DNA from: Lysobacteraceae bacterium NML95-0200
GTDB lineage: Bacteria > Pseudomonadota > Gammaproteobacteria > Xanthomonadales > Xanthomonadaceae
DNA length: 64,000 bases
Reading direction: 5' to 3'
NCBI GenBank assembly: GCA_002798255.1
Contig: NWQQ01000010.1
Coordinates: forward strand, 62,001-126,000
Shown here one piece after another: positions 46,351 to 55,071 of this stretch (positions are counted from its first letter, which is position 1; each line of letters starts with the position of its first letter). The translations under genes and the position numbers were made by a program. The notes beneath the pieces were generated by a model. It searched no databases. It worked only from the letters and a program-made list of their open reading frames with translations, and was not told the origin of the DNA.

Positions 46351-47550
46351 TCAGCTCATTAGCCGCCCCAGCATTTTGGCACCGCCCAGCCACACGCCGA
46401 GGGCGGTGCCGAGGTTGGTGAGGAAGAACACCAGCATGATGCGGGCAACGCGGTTGCGGTATACCCCGCGTAGCGAGCTGATGTCATCGCGCAGTGCCAG
46501 GAAGTCGGCATAGGTGGGCTTGCGCAGTCCCGCTTCAGCCAGTGCGCTGAGCATGCCCGAAGCCAATGCCGGGTGCAGGGGGGTGATTGGTGAGGACAGC
46601 GCTGCTGCCAGCACGCTCAATGGGTGCCCGCCTGCGGCAATGCAGCCCAAGGCGCCAAGTCCTGCGGTCAGTGCCAGCCAATACAGCACAAGCTCGCTGC
46701 CCACATCCAGTCCGCCTTGCCAGAACCCCCAGGCAAAGCCGCCGAGCACGAATACGGCAAGAAAAATCGTGAACCAGGGGATGCCCGATTTGGGTTTGAG
46801 TTTGGCGAGCCTGGCAAGGATGTCAGGCGGAGTGTCTGTGCTCTCTTGCAGATGCTTGGCGGTGCCGGCCAAGTGGCCTGCGCCAATGACTGCCAGCACA
46901 TGGCGGGCATCTCCTGCGCTTTCGCGCAGGCGTGCCGCCATCCAGGCATCGCGCTCGGCAATTACCGTGTCATACAGGGCCGGGCTGTCGCTGGCAAACT
47001 CGCTGAAGCTTGCTTCGAGCATGTCGCCCTGTTTCAGCTTTTCGATGGCATCGTCTTCGACTTTTTCGTTGACGATAAGCGAGGCCAGAATGCCACTGCC
47101 AAGTTTCAGGCGCTGCCACCAGCCAAGGCGTTCGGCGGCGCGCTTGAAGGTCAGACCGACATCGCGGTCAATCAGGTGCATGGGCAGGCCATGTGCCTTG
47201 GCATCCTGTGTGGCGGCCTTGAGCTCAGCGCCCGGCTCAATGCCCAGCTGTTCGGCCAGGCGGCGCTGGTAGGCGGCAAGGCCGAGATTGGCGGCAAACA
47301 TCGGGATGCGGTTTTCGCGGATGACTTTGACGATATCGAGCCGGGCCAGTTGCTCGGGGTCATTCATCGCCGTATGCCGTTGCTCGTCCAGCTCGACGGC
47401 CACGGCATCGAATTCGCCGCTGGCAATCGCGGCTTTGACCGCATCGACACTGGCGTGGGAAACATGGGCGGTGCCGAGCAGGGTGTAGCGCACGCCATCG
47501 CGCTCGATGACGGTATGCGGCTGGCTGCGCCAGTCAAAATCCGTTGGCAT
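46351..47550 (-). CDS. TraB/PrgY (GumN-related) family protein
   Basis: 399 aa. N-terminal TIKI/TraB-like domain: LLGTAHVSHASVDAVKAAI, VAVELDEQRHTAM and LAVIGAGHLAGTAKHL carry the conserved GxxH and E residues of the presumed metal site. The C-terminal third has several membrane segments (IFLAVFVLGGFAWGFW and others). Relatives include PrgY, which reduces peptide pheromone activity, but most bacterial homologues are uncharacterised. It follows aguB by 6 bases, so is probably in the same transcript. Confidence 0.85.
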   Translation of the reverse strand: MPTDFDWRSQPHTVIERDGVRYTLLGTAHVSHASVDAVKAAIASGEFDAVAVELDEQRHTAMNDPEQLARLDIVKVIRENRIPMFAANLGLAAYQRRLAEQLGIEPGAELKAATQDAKAHGLPMHLIDRDVGLTFKRAAERLGWWQRLKLGSGILASLIVNEKVEDDAIEKLKQGDMLEASFSEFASDSPALYDTVIAERDAWMAARLRESAGDARHVLAVIGAGHLAGTAKHLQESTDTPPDILARLAKLKPKSGIPWFTIFLAVFVLGGFAWGFWQGGLDVGSELVLYWLALTAGLGALGCIAAGGHPLSVLAAALSSPITPLHPALASGMLSALAEAGLRKPTYADFLALRDDISSLRGVYRNRVARIMLVFFLTNLGTALGVWLGGAKMLGRLMS

Positions 47551-47555
47551 GGCAG

Positions 47556-48440
47556 TTAGTCGCGGTAGCGCAGGGTCAGATCGCCATAGGCATCGATACG
47601 CCGGTCGCGCAGGAACGGCCAGATGCGGCGCACGTGCTCGCTGCGCTGCATGTCCACGTCGGCGTACAGAATGGTGGCGTCAACGCCGGCCTCGGCGATG
47701 ATTTCGCCCTGTGGCCCCAGCACGATGGAATTGCCCCAGAAATCGATGCCGGAAGCGCCCAGCGGCGAGGCCTCATGACCGACCCGGTTGCAGGACAGCA
47801 CCGGCAGGCCATTGGCAACGGCATGGCCGCGATGCGACAGCACCCAGGCATCGCGCTGGCGGGTTTTCTCGGCCTCATCATCATCGGGATCCCAGCCAAT
47901 CGCCGTGGGATAGAGCAAAAGGTCAGCGCCGGCCAGCGCCATCAGCCGAGCCGCTTCTGGATACCACTGATCCCAGCACACCAGAACGCCCAGGCGACCG
48001 ACGGAGGTTTCGATCGGCTGGAAGCCCAGGTCTCCGGGGGTGAAGTAGAACTTTTCGTAAAAGCCCGGATCATCGGGGATGTGCATCTTGCGGTATTTGC
48101 CGGCCATGCGGCCATCGGTATCGAACACCACGGCGGTGTTGTGATACAGGCCGGTGGCGCGCTTTTCGAACAGTGAGCTGACCAGCACTACGCCATGTTG
48201 TTGGGCGAGCTTGCCAAGACGCTCAGTGGACGGGCCGGGGATGGTTTCGGCCAGGTCAAATTCGTCCACTGATTCGTGCTGGCAGAAATAGGCGCCGTTA
48301 TGCAGCTCCTGCAACAGCACCAGCTTGGCGCCCTGTTTGGCCGCCTCAGCTACGCGGTTTTCGATGACGGCCAGGTTGGCGTTGGCATCACCGTGGTTTT
48401 TTTCCTGAATCAGGGCAACACGAAGTGTTTTGATGGACAT
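47556..48440 (-). CDS. aguB: N-carbamoylputrescine amidase AguB
   Basis: 294 aa nitrilase-superfamily hydrolase producing putrescine, CO2 and ammonia from N-carbamoylputrescine. Glu-Lys-Cys triad: LLQELHNGAYF (Glu), YRKMHIPDDPGF (Lys), VLVCWDQWYPE (Cys). NxNxG-free but typical AguB length. It lies directly downstream of aguA, whose product is its substrate. Confidence 0.95.
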   Translation of the reverse strand: MSIKTLRVALIQEKNHGDANANLAVIENRVAEAAKQGAKLVLLQELHNGAYFCQHESVDEFDLAETIPGPSTERLGKLAQQHGVVLVSSLFEKRATGLYHNTAVVFDTDGRMAGKYRKMHIPDDPGFYEKFYFTPGDLGFQPIETSVGRLGVLVCWDQWYPEAARLMALAGADLLLYPTAIGWDPDDDEAEKTRQRDAWVLSHRGHAVANGLPVLSCNRVGHEASPLGASGIDFWGNSIVLGPQGEIIAEAGVDATILYADVDMQRSEHVRRIWPFLRDRRIDAYGDLTLRYRD

Positions 48441-48461
48441 GGGGTATCTGCGTGGTAAGCG

Positions 48462-49496
48462 TTATTGAATCAGGCCCGCAGGCAGCTGCATGGTGATGCA
48501 GTGCAGGCTGCCGTTTTGCCAAATCAGCGGTTTGCACGGTACTTGCACGATTTCACGGCCTGGGAAAGCCTCGGCCAGCACCGCGGCGGCTTTCTCGTCG
48601 GCGGCATCGCCATAGGCCGGCATCAGCACTGCGCCGTTCAGAATCAGGAAATTGGCATAGCTGGCGGCCAGGCGGCGCTCGCCATCAAGAATCGGCTGCG
48701 CCCAGGGCAACGGAAACAGCGTATAGGGCTTGCCATCCAGGGTGCGCAGCGCGGCGATTTCCCCGGCCATGGCCTTGAGCTCGGCATAGTGGCTGTCGGC
48801 CTCGTCATCGCAGGCCTGGAACACGATGGCATTGTTCGGCGCAAAGCGGGCGAGGGTGTCGATATGGGCATCGGTATCGTCGCCTTCCAGATAGCCGTGG
48901 TCCAGCCACAGTACCCGCGACTGTTGCAGCCAGGCGGCCAGTTTGGCACTCAATTCTTCGCGGCTGGCTCCGGGGTGGCGCAGCGACAGGCACTGCCAGG
49001 TGGTGAGCAGGCTGCCTTCGCCATCGGTATCAATGGCGCCGCCCTCCAGCGCAAAGTCGATGCTTTCCCGCGTGGCATCGCCCAGTTCCCCGGCTGCATG
49101 CAGGCGCTCGACCAGTTGGTCGTCATCGCTGGCCTCGAACTTGCCGCCCCAGCCGGTGAAACGGAAATCCAGCAGCCGGAAGCCATTATTGCCCACCAGG
49201 GTGATGGGGCCAGAGTCACGCAGCCAGGTGTCGTCATAGGGCACGCTGACAAAGCGCACGCGCTCCATGTCGATGCGATTGGAACGCAGCCGGGCATCGG
49301 CATAGGCCTCCACATCATCATCGGCCACGCAAATGATGACCGGCTGAAAACGGGTGATGGCCGCCACCAGCGCGATATAGGTGTCTTCCACCTCACCCAG
49401 GCGCTCGGCCCAGTCGGTATCGGCATGGGGCCAGGCAATCAGGATGGCGGATTGGGGCTCCCATTCGGCGGGGAGGCGTAAACGGTTTTCAGTCAT
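48462..49496 (-). CDS. aguA: Agmatine deiminase AguA
   Basis: 344 aa guanidine-modifying enzyme that turns agmatine into N-carbamoylputrescine. Opening RLPAEWEPQSAILIAWPH, DDTWLRDSGPITL, EGGAIDTDGEGSLL, WLDHGYLEGDDTDAHID and the catalytic Cys in NGSLHCITMQLP. The usual GGGGIHC form of the last motif is replaced by QNGSLHC, a divergent but plausible version. ATG 49496 preferred. First gene of aguA-aguB-traB. Confidence 0.94.
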   Translation of the reverse strand: MTENRLRLPAEWEPQSAILIAWPHADTDWAERLGEVEDTYIALVAAITRFQPVIICVADDDVEAYADARLRSNRIDMERVRFVSVPYDDTWLRDSGPITLVGNNGFRLLDFRFTGWGGKFEASDDDQLVERLHAAGELGDATRESIDFALEGGAIDTDGEGSLLTTWQCLSLRHPGASREELSAKLAAWLQQSRVLWLDHGYLEGDDTDAHIDTLARFAPNNAIVFQACDDEADSHYAELKAMAGEIAALRTLDGKPYTLFPLPWAQPILDGERRLAASYANFLILNGAVLMPAYGDAADEKAAAVLAEAFPGREIVQVPCKPLIWQNGSLHCITMQLPAGLIQ

Positions 49497-49547
49497 GGGC
49501 AAAAAATTACGTGCCGGGTTGCACGGCAAGCAGTTGGAAAAGATGAA

Positions 49548-49880
49548 TCAGCGAACCGGTGGCTTGGGGCCGGTTTCTTGCGGCGAGGCCTGGTTCAACA
49601 CCACATCCACTACGCGGCTGCGTTCGAAATACACGGTGTAGTCGGCATATACCCAGCGATGGATGGTCGGCCACTGGCGCTTTTGCCCGCCACGCGGCTC
49701 AAGCCGCGATTGCGGTGCGCCGAAGCGGCGCTCGACTTCGGCCATGCTCATGCCGCGGGCAGGCTGGGGGCTGGCGCTTTCCTGTTTGATGCGCTCAACC
49801 AGCAGTACATCACCGGCGCGGGCGGGAGAGAAGGCAAACAGCAGCGCGCAGGCAGCAGCAAACGTTAACTGGCGGAACAT
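49548..49880 (-). CDS. Small exported protein of unknown function
   Basis: 110 aa. Signal peptide (LTFAAACALLFAFSPARAG) then a small alpha/beta domain: MSMAEVERRFGAPQSRL and a WVYADYTVYFERSRVVDVV strand pair. This resembles the SmpA/OmlA-type pattern (helix, G-x-P, aromatic strands) seen in several periplasmic proteins, but the function is unknown. ATG follows AAGGAG. Same strand and just upstream of aguA; coupling is uncertain (51-base gap). Confidence 0.8.
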   Translation of the reverse strand: MFRQLTFAAACALLFAFSPARAGDVLLVERIKQESASPQPARGMSMAEVERRFGAPQSRLEPRGGQKRQWPTIHRWVYADYTVYFERSRVVDVVLNQASPQETGPKPPVR

Positions 49881-50007
49881 ATCCGGCTCCTTGGGTTTTT
49901 AACGGATTCGATTCTAAGGCCGGGGTGGGCATTGTGCACGTGAAATGCGTGCCATCAAACAGGTTTTTGAATCGCAGTGGCGACAACGGCGGTGCTATTG
50001 ATTGGGG

Positions 50008-50089
50008 TTTTGGGCGGTCATGCCCAAAAACAAACCCCGTTCAAATTGAACGAGGTTTGTCCGTTGTGCAGGGGCGCATATCGCGCCCC
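50008..50089 (-). terminator. Three consecutive hairpins after the TonB-dependent receptor
   Basis: Reading the minus strand from the receptor stop: GGGGCGC/GCGCCCC (50089-50071), then a 15-bp stem with one mismatch (50060-50030, ACAAACC...GGTTTGT) followed by TTTTT, then TTTTGGGC/GCCCAAAA (50029-50008). The middle one is a good rho-independent terminator. The others may back it up or act on the opposite strand. Confidence 0.78.
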
Positions 50090-50117
50090 GTTCGTTTTAC
50101 TGGCACCAGCGTTTCTA

Positions 50118-52349
50118 TCAGAAGAAGAAACGTACACCGGCCACATAGCCACGGCCCGGCAGGGGCGCCAGGTCTTTCAGGTAGGAGGTATGCACGCGCG
50201 CTTCCTTGTTGAGCAGGTTGCGGCCATCGACAAACACTTCCCAGCCTTTGCCACTGGCGGTATCGCCATGCCAGGCGAGGTGGGCGTTTACCCAGGTATA
50301 GCCCGCTGTGCCGGATTCGTTGTTGGCAACGCGATCCTGGCTGAAAACTCGTGTGCCGCTCAGGGCAGCACGCCAGCTCGGCGCTTCCCAGCGCAGTTCG
50401 GCGCCAGCGCGCATCGGGGCAATGCGCGGCAGGTTGCCGCCTTCCACCAGCCAGGCTCGGCGGTTATGGGTGTGGTCGCCGTGCAGGATGCGGATGCGTC
50501 GCTCGTGGATATCATTGCCGCGCAGGCGGCCACGGACGGTATCGCCGAACAGGCGCAGGTCGAAGTGGCCGCTATCGTTGTCAACCAGGGTAAAGGTTGA
50601 TTCGATTTCAAACCCATGCAGGCGGGCATCGTCCTGCGCCCACAGCAGCACCGGCGTGCCGTGGTCACGCAGGATTCGGGTGGCGGTCAGGTTGAGATAG
50701 CTCTGATAGATGTAGTCTTTGTAGTCGGCATAGAACCCGGTGGCTTGCAGCTTGATGCGGTCACCACGCCAGCGTGCGCCCAGTTCAATACGGTTGACGG
50801 TTTCGCGTTGCAGCTTGTCATCACCGACTTCAATCATCCCGGTGGCAACGTGGAAGCCATTGGAATAAAGCTCTTCGGCCGTTGGCGCACGCTGCGCGCG
50901 ATCCAGCCCCAATTGCAGGCTGAAGGCATCATTGATATTCCAGCGCAGGGCTGCCGAGGCATGGGTGGTGCGGAAATCGCGCTGGTTCTGGCGGCGTGGC
51001 AGCAGGGCGACCGGCTCGGCTTCGATGTCACTGCGGTCGTGACGCAGGCCAAGTTCGACCCTGACCGGGCCGAAGTCACGCTGTCCCAGCCAGAACAGGC
51101 CAAGGTCACGACTGCGGTTGTGCGGGACGAAAGCCTCGGCGCCGGTAGCATCAAAATTGCGGCGAACGCCCTGCAGGCCGAAGGCACCCTGCCAACCGGC
51201 GATGTCCTGGTGTACCAGTTCAATACGCCCTTCGTGAGTCCTGTTGTTGAACACGGTGCCGATTTCATCCCCTTCGTGCTCGGTATGGGTGTAATCGGTA
51301 TGGGCGTATTTGAAACGCAAGGTCTTGAAAATGCCAAGGTCATTCAGGCCGCCATGCAGCTCGTGACGGCGCTGATCCAGGCGGATGGTTACTTCGTGGG
51401 CTTCTTCATCGTGTCCGTGCCCATGCCCGTGTCCATGACCATGACCATGACCATGACCATGGTCGGCATGACTGTGACCGGGAACGCCATAGCGGCTGTT
51501 GTACAGGCTGGTATTGATGCCGAAATGACCGTGTTCACCGATATAGCTCACACCAAGACCGGCACTGGCGGTGCGGGTGGCACTGCTGGCCAGTTTTCCC
51601 CAGTGGTCGGCATCGCGTTCTTCGTCGTGTTCCTCGGCATGCTCGGCGCTGACGGCATGCCCCGGGATTTTGATGTCGCCGGTTTCGCGCAACAGGCCAT
51701 CGGCATGGAAGACCCAGCCGCTGCCACTGCTGGCGGTGCTGCCATCAAGGCGGAACATGCCGGTACGCTCGGCATTGACATTGCCGCCGCGCAGCTCCAC
51801 ACGGCCAGAGAACGGTGCTTCCAGCAGCGCATCGGGGCTGCGGCCATCCACCACGTTGACGGCGCCGCCAATCGCGCCACTGCCGTACAGCAGGGCGGCC
51901 GGGCCTTTCAACACTTCAATGCGGTTGGCCATGAACGGCTCGATGCTGACCGCATGGTCAATGCTGACGGTGGACACATCGCCACTGCCGGTGCCGCTGT
52001 TCAATACCTGTACGCGCGCACCGTCAAGGCCGCGGATGATGGGCCGGCCCACACCCGGGCCAAAGTAAGAGCTTTGAATGCCCGGCAGGCGCTCAAGGCT
52101 GCCGCCAAGGGTAGCGGCCTTTTCTTCATCAAGACGCTCGCCTGCCAGCACATCGACCGGCCGCGCCAAGTCCTCGGCAGTCTGGTGCAGCGGCGTGGCG
52201 GTGACTTTCACCTTGTCCAGCAGGTCATGTGCGGGGCTGCGATGCTGGTCGTGGCTTTGCGCAAAGCCGGCAGCCGGGACAGCCAGGGCAAGCAGCAGCG
52301 CATGGGTCAGAAGATGGCGACGCGGGGGGAGGGGGAGGATTTTCGTCAT
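50118..52349 (-). CDS. TonB-dependent receptor with His-rich loop (ZnuD-like)
   Basis: 743 aa outer-membrane receptor. Signal peptide (LALAVPAAGFAQS), plug domain (about 45-165: LPGIQSSYFGPGVGRPIIRG, VSTVSIDHAVSIEPF, LLYGSGAIGGAVNVVD), then a 22-strand barrel ending in Phe (YVAGVRFFF). A loop at about residues 290-315 is almost pure Gly-His repeats (HGHGHGHGHG) plus an acidic HDEEAHE, and a second HAEEHDEERDADHW loop lies near residue 240. Such loops are typical of zinc receptors like ZnuD. A Zur-like palindrome lies just upstream and a MerC-like gene is divergent. Zinc is the likely ligand; nickel or copper are alternatives. Confidence 0.9.
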   Translation of the reverse strand: MTKILPLPPRRHLLTHALLLALAVPAAGFAQSHDQHRSPAHDLLDKVKVTATPLHQTAEDLARPVDVLAGERLDEEKAATLGGSLERLPGIQSSYFGPGVGRPIIRGLDGARVQVLNSGTGSGDVSTVSIDHAVSIEPFMANRIEVLKGPAALLYGSGAIGGAVNVVDGRSPDALLEAPFSGRVELRGGNVNAERTGMFRLDGSTASSGSGWVFHADGLLRETGDIKIPGHAVSAEHAEEHDEERDADHWGKLASSATRTASAGLGVSYIGEHGHFGINTSLYNSRYGVPGHSHADHGHGHGHGHGHGHGHGHDEEAHEVTIRLDQRRHELHGGLNDLGIFKTLRFKYAHTDYTHTEHEGDEIGTVFNNRTHEGRIELVHQDIAGWQGAFGLQGVRRNFDATGAEAFVPHNRSRDLGLFWLGQRDFGPVRVELGLRHDRSDIEAEPVALLPRRQNQRDFRTTHASAALRWNINDAFSLQLGLDRAQRAPTAEELYSNGFHVATGMIEVGDDKLQRETVNRIELGARWRGDRIKLQATGFYADYKDYIYQSYLNLTATRILRDHGTPVLLWAQDDARLHGFEIESTFTLVDNDSGHFDLRLFGDTVRGRLRGNDIHERRIRILHGDHTHNRRAWLVEGGNLPRIAPMRAGAELRWEAPSWRAALSGTRVFSQDRVANNESGTAGYTWVNAHLAWHGDTASGKGWEVFVDGRNLLNKEARVHTSYLKDLAPLPGRGYVAGVRFFF
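51406..51474 (-). repeat. Hexanucleotide coding repeat for the Gly-His loop
   Basis: About eight tandem copies of a 6-bp unit, clearest as ATGACC (plus strand 51433-51461), with point variants on either side. In frame on the minus strand it encodes Gly-His repeats in the receptor loop. In-frame slippage would change loop length without breaking the gene. Confidence 0.8.
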
Positions 52350-52378
52350 GCTTTGTTGTAGAGTAGTGGTTACAAGGT

Positions 52379-52403
52379 AGCAAATGTTATATTGTTATCT
52401 GTC
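52379..52403. promoter_or_regulatory. Possible Zur-type operator between the receptor and MerC-like gene
   Basis: GCAAATGTTATATTGTTATCTG (quoted here as GCAAATGTTATA and TTGTTATCTG) starts with a half site like the Zur consensus AATGTTATA; the second half matches poorly as an inverted repeat. It is 31 bases upstream of the receptor ATG. Proposed by position and half-site only. Confidence 0.35.
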
Positions 52404-52556
52404 CTTCAGGCAAGAGCTGCACTGGGGAAATGAAGCATCGTTCGCCAGATTGTGTGTGCAACTGGCTGATTTAAAAGGTGCTTCATGCAAGGCAGAAGTG
52501 GCAATACAAGGCACGGCTACCTCGGAATTCACCACATCTAGGGCTGGACTTAAAAC

Positions 52557-52991
52557 ATGGCGCAACCAGGAACACGCCTGCAAACTGCTGACCGCATCGG
52601 CTTTGCCGCATCCATGCTGTGCGCAGTCCACTGCGCGGCATTGCCGGTGCTGTTGGCGCTGCTGCCAACCCTGGGGCTTGGCAGCCAGGGCTGGGTGGAT
52701 ATCGATCAGGGGGTAGTAGTCTTTGCCACCGTGCTGGCGGCCACCACCTTGACGATCGGCTGGCGCCGCCATCGTGCCTATTACGCCTGGGGCTTGCTGC
52801 TGCCAGCACTGCTGCTGCTGTGGTTTGGCGCTTTCGGGCCGTTCCATGCGCACGGGCATGCGCAGCCATATGCCTGGCTGCACTGGGGACTGATGGTGCC
52901 AGGCGGGGTGTTGCTGGCATTGGCGCATTTGACCAATATGCGTCTGACGCATCGTGCCGGGGTGCTGGCAGTGACAAAAAATCAGGGCTGA
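52557..52991 (+). CDS. MerC-domain membrane protein
   Basis: 144 aa with four membrane segments. The first contains SMLCAVHCAALPVLLALLP, with the paired cysteines of MerC-type metal transporters; a periplasmic or loop stretch HAHGHAQPYAWLH is His-rich. In non-mercury contexts MerC-domain proteins are often found near Zur and zinc receptors. ATG 52557 follows GGACTTAAAAC, a weak site. Divergent from the His-rich receptor, supporting a metal-uptake link. Confidence 0.82.
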   Translation: MAQPGTRLQTADRIGFAASMLCAVHCAALPVLLALLPTLGLGSQGWVDIDQGVVVFATVLAATTLTIGWRRHRAYYAWGLLLPALLLLWFGAFGPFHAHGHAQPYAWLHWGLMVPGGVLLALAHLTNMRLTHRAGVLAVTKNQG

Positions 52992-53079
52992 TTGCTGCCC
53001 GGCTTTGTGTTAGGCTTCGCGTTTACTTTTCCACTCCCTGCGCAATGGCGCAGGCCAACATCCATCAGGAGCAATTACC

Positions 53080-53241
53080 ATGGGCAAAGGCGACCGCAAG
53101 ACCGCCAAGGGCAAGCGTTACAACTGCAGCTACGGCAATATCCGTCCTAAGGCTGTCAATAAGTCTGCGGGCTCTGCCGCTGCCCCGGTGGTCAAGCCCG
53201 GCAAGCGCACCGTAAGCAAGAAAGTCAACAAGGCTGCTTGA
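53080..53241 (+). CDS. 30S ribosomal protein THX
   Basis: 53 aa, too short for many gene finders. MGKGDRKTAKGKRYNCSYG is the THX signature (Gly-Lys-Gly-Asp-Arg-Lys then SYGxxRP), followed by a basic Lys/Ala tail. THX is a small 30S protein first seen in Thermus; many Gammaproteobacteria carry longer-tailed versions. Good ribosome-binding site (AGGAGCAATTACC). Monocistronic with its own terminator. Confidence 0.9.
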   Translation: MGKGDRKTAKGKRYNCSYGNIRPKAVNKSAGSAAAPVVKPGKRTVSKKVNKAA

Positions 53242-53254
53242 GCTTTGGGTTAAC

Positions 53255-53292
53255 GACAAATCCCCGGCGTGTGCCGGGGATTTGTTTATGTG
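53255..53292 (+). terminator. Terminator of the THX gene
   Basis: AAATCCCCGGC (53258-53268) pairs with 53273-53283 around a GTGT loop, followed by TTTGTTTATG. Good rho-independent terminator, 15 bases after the stop. Confidence 0.9.
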
Positions 53293-53315
53293 TGGCTTGC
53301 AAAAGCAGTTGCGGC

Positions 53316-54056
53316 TTACCAGCCCATATGGTGGCCACCATTGATATCAAGATTGCAGCCGGTAATCCAGCCGGCCTTCTCGTCGGCCAGGAAGCCCACG
53401 CCATAGGCGATTTCTTCGGGCGTGCCGAGGCGGCCGGTGGGGATGTCGGCGACAATCTTGGCGCGCACTTCTTCGGGCACCGCCATCACCATGTCGGTGG
53501 CGATATAGCCGGGTGAGATGGTGTTGACGGTGATGCCGTTCTTGGCATTTTCGCGCGCCAGAGAGATGGTGAAGCCGTGCATGCCGGCCTTGGCGGCAGC
53601 ATAGTTGGCCTGGCCGTACTGACCCTTCAGACCGTTGATCGAGCTGATCTGGATGATGCGTCCCCATTTGCGATCGCGCATGCCCTCGATCACCTGGCGG
53701 GTGACGTTGAAGCAGGAATTGAGATTGGTATCAATGACATCGCGCCACTGATCGCCCTTCATCTTGTGGAAGGTGCCATCGCGGGTGATGCCGGCGTTAT
53801 TGACCAGGATTTCCACCGGCCCCAGTTTGGCTTCCACTTCCTTGACCATCGCCGCAGCTTGTTCTTCAGAGGTAACATCGCCCTTGACCAAGGTGATGTC
53901 ATAGCCGTCGGCCTTCATTTTTTCTGCCCAGGCGCGGGCTTTTTCTTCATTGCGGTAATTGGTGGCGACCTTGTGCCCCATGTCCGCCAGTTGCTTGATG
54001 ATGGCGGTGCCGATGCCGCCGGTGCCGCCGGTAACCAGTGCTACGCGTTGTGTCAT
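53316..54056 (-). CDS. phbB: Acetoacetyl-CoA reductase PhbB
   Basis: 246 aa short-chain dehydrogenase that reduces acetoacetyl-CoA to (R)-3-hydroxybutyryl-CoA with NADPH for polyhydroxybutyrate. Cofactor motif VTGGTGGIGTAI, NNAGITRDGTFHKM, catalytic Ser-Tyr-Lys in QISSINGLKGQYGQANYAAAKAG. The GQYGQANYAAAKAGMHGF stretch is characteristic of PhaB rather than FabG. No phaA or phaC is adjacent in the window. Confidence 0.9.
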   Translation of the reverse strand: MTQRVALVTGGTGGIGTAIIKQLADMGHKVATNYRNEEKARAWAEKMKADGYDITLVKGDVTSEEQAAAMVKEVEAKLGPVEILVNNAGITRDGTFHKMKGDQWRDVIDTNLNSCFNVTRQVIEGMRDRKWGRIIQISSINGLKGQYGQANYAAAKAGMHGFTISLARENAKNGITVNTISPGYIATDMVMAVPEEVRAKIVADIPTGRLGTPEEIAYGVGFLADEKAGWITGCNLDINGGHHMGW

Positions 54057-54095
54057 GTAATCCCCATGAGTGGTTGTTGATGTGGCAGGCTGATT

Positions 54096-55028
54096 CTAGG
54101 CCGGATTTGTGAAAACCATGTTGTGCAGCGCAGAAGGCCGGGCAGGAATACGGCCTGGCTCAAAATTTGCCAAGGCCAGCGACAGGAACTGTTGCGGATT
54201 GGCGGCGGCGGCCACCGCTTTGGCGGGTTGTCCCAGGGCTTGCCAGACCAGCCGCAGTGCCGGCAGGGCATGCTCTGTATCCAGCGGCAGGGCAGCCAAG
54301 GACTTGCTGAGCTTGCGGCCATTTTCATCAAGCAGCAGTGGCAGGTGCAGATAGCGCGGCGTGGGCAGCGCCAATGCCTTTTGCAGCAGGATTTGCCGTG
54401 CCGTGGAATCGGCAAGGTCGGCGCCGCGCACCACTTCGGTGATGCCTTGTGCGCCATCGTCCACCACCACGGCCAGTTGATAGGCCCAATGACCATCGGC
54501 GCGCTTGAGCACAAAATCGCCGACTTCCCTATCCACTTGCTGTGACTGTGAGCCGAGGACTTCGTCATGAAAATCCATCTTGCAGCCTGGATGGACGCGA
54601 AAACGAAACGCAGGCTGCGGACGCCGGCTGCGGGCAAGGCAGTGGCGGTGTAGTCCGTGATTTGCGGCAAGGTCATTACGGCTGCAATGGCATTCAAAAG
54701 CGAGGCCACGTGTCAGTAGGCTGTCCAGTGCCGCCTGGTACAGCGCACCACGCGCGGACTGGCGAACCACTTCGCCATCCCATTCCAGGCCGAAGCGGCG
54801 CAAGCTATCAAGCTGTGACTCGGCGGCACCGGGGAGTTCACGGTCACGATCCACATCTTCAATGCGTACCCACCATTCCCCGCCCTGGGCTTTGGCATGC
54901 AGATAGCTGCCAAGTGCGGTCAGCAGCGAGCCCAGATGCAGGGCGCCGGTGGGTGAGGGCGCAAAACGGCCACGCACGGGCTTTGGGGGATTCATTGGCA
55001 TCATCACATTGATTTCAGCGGCAATCAT
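54096..55028 (-). CDS. gluQ: Glutamyl-Q tRNA(Asp) synthetase GluQ
   Basis: Up to 310 aa. Truncated glutamyl-tRNA synthetase paralogue that attaches glutamate to queuosine-34 of tRNA-Asp. HIGH-like motif FAPSPTGALHLGSLL, a zinc site FECHCSRNDL with the distal Cys in HRHCLARS, GHWAYQLAVVVDD, and a KMSKS-like GRKLSKS. It lacks the anticodon-binding domain, as expected. Several Met codons compete as start (55028, 55004, 54995); homology begins only at VRGRFAPSP. Confidence 0.92.
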   Translation of the reverse strand: MIAAEINVMMPMNPPKPVRGRFAPSPTGALHLGSLLTALGSYLHAKAQGGEWWVRIEDVDRDRELPGAAESQLDSLRRFGLEWDGEVVRQSARGALYQAALDSLLTRGLAFECHCSRNDLAANHGLHRHCLARSRRPQPAFRFRVHPGCKMDFHDEVLGSQSQQVDREVGDFVLKRADGHWAYQLAVVVDDGAQGITEVVRGADLADSTARQILLQKALALPTPRYLHLPLLLDENGRKLSKSLAALPLDTEHALPALRLVWQALGQPAKAVAAAANPQQFLSLALANFEPGRIPARPSALHNMVFTNPA

Positions 55029-55071
55029 CCATATTTTCGGGGTTACCCAACTTCATATGTGAATCAGGCAA

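Noticed and set aside
51406-51474. Tandem repeat considered as a CRISPR or satellite
   Set aside because: The 6-bp unit is in frame inside the receptor and has no spacers; it is a coding microsatellite.
50616-52361. 581-codon open frame opposite the TonB-dependent receptor
   Set aside because: It mirrors the receptor, and its repetitive Met-Thr stretch is only the complement of the Gly-His repeat.
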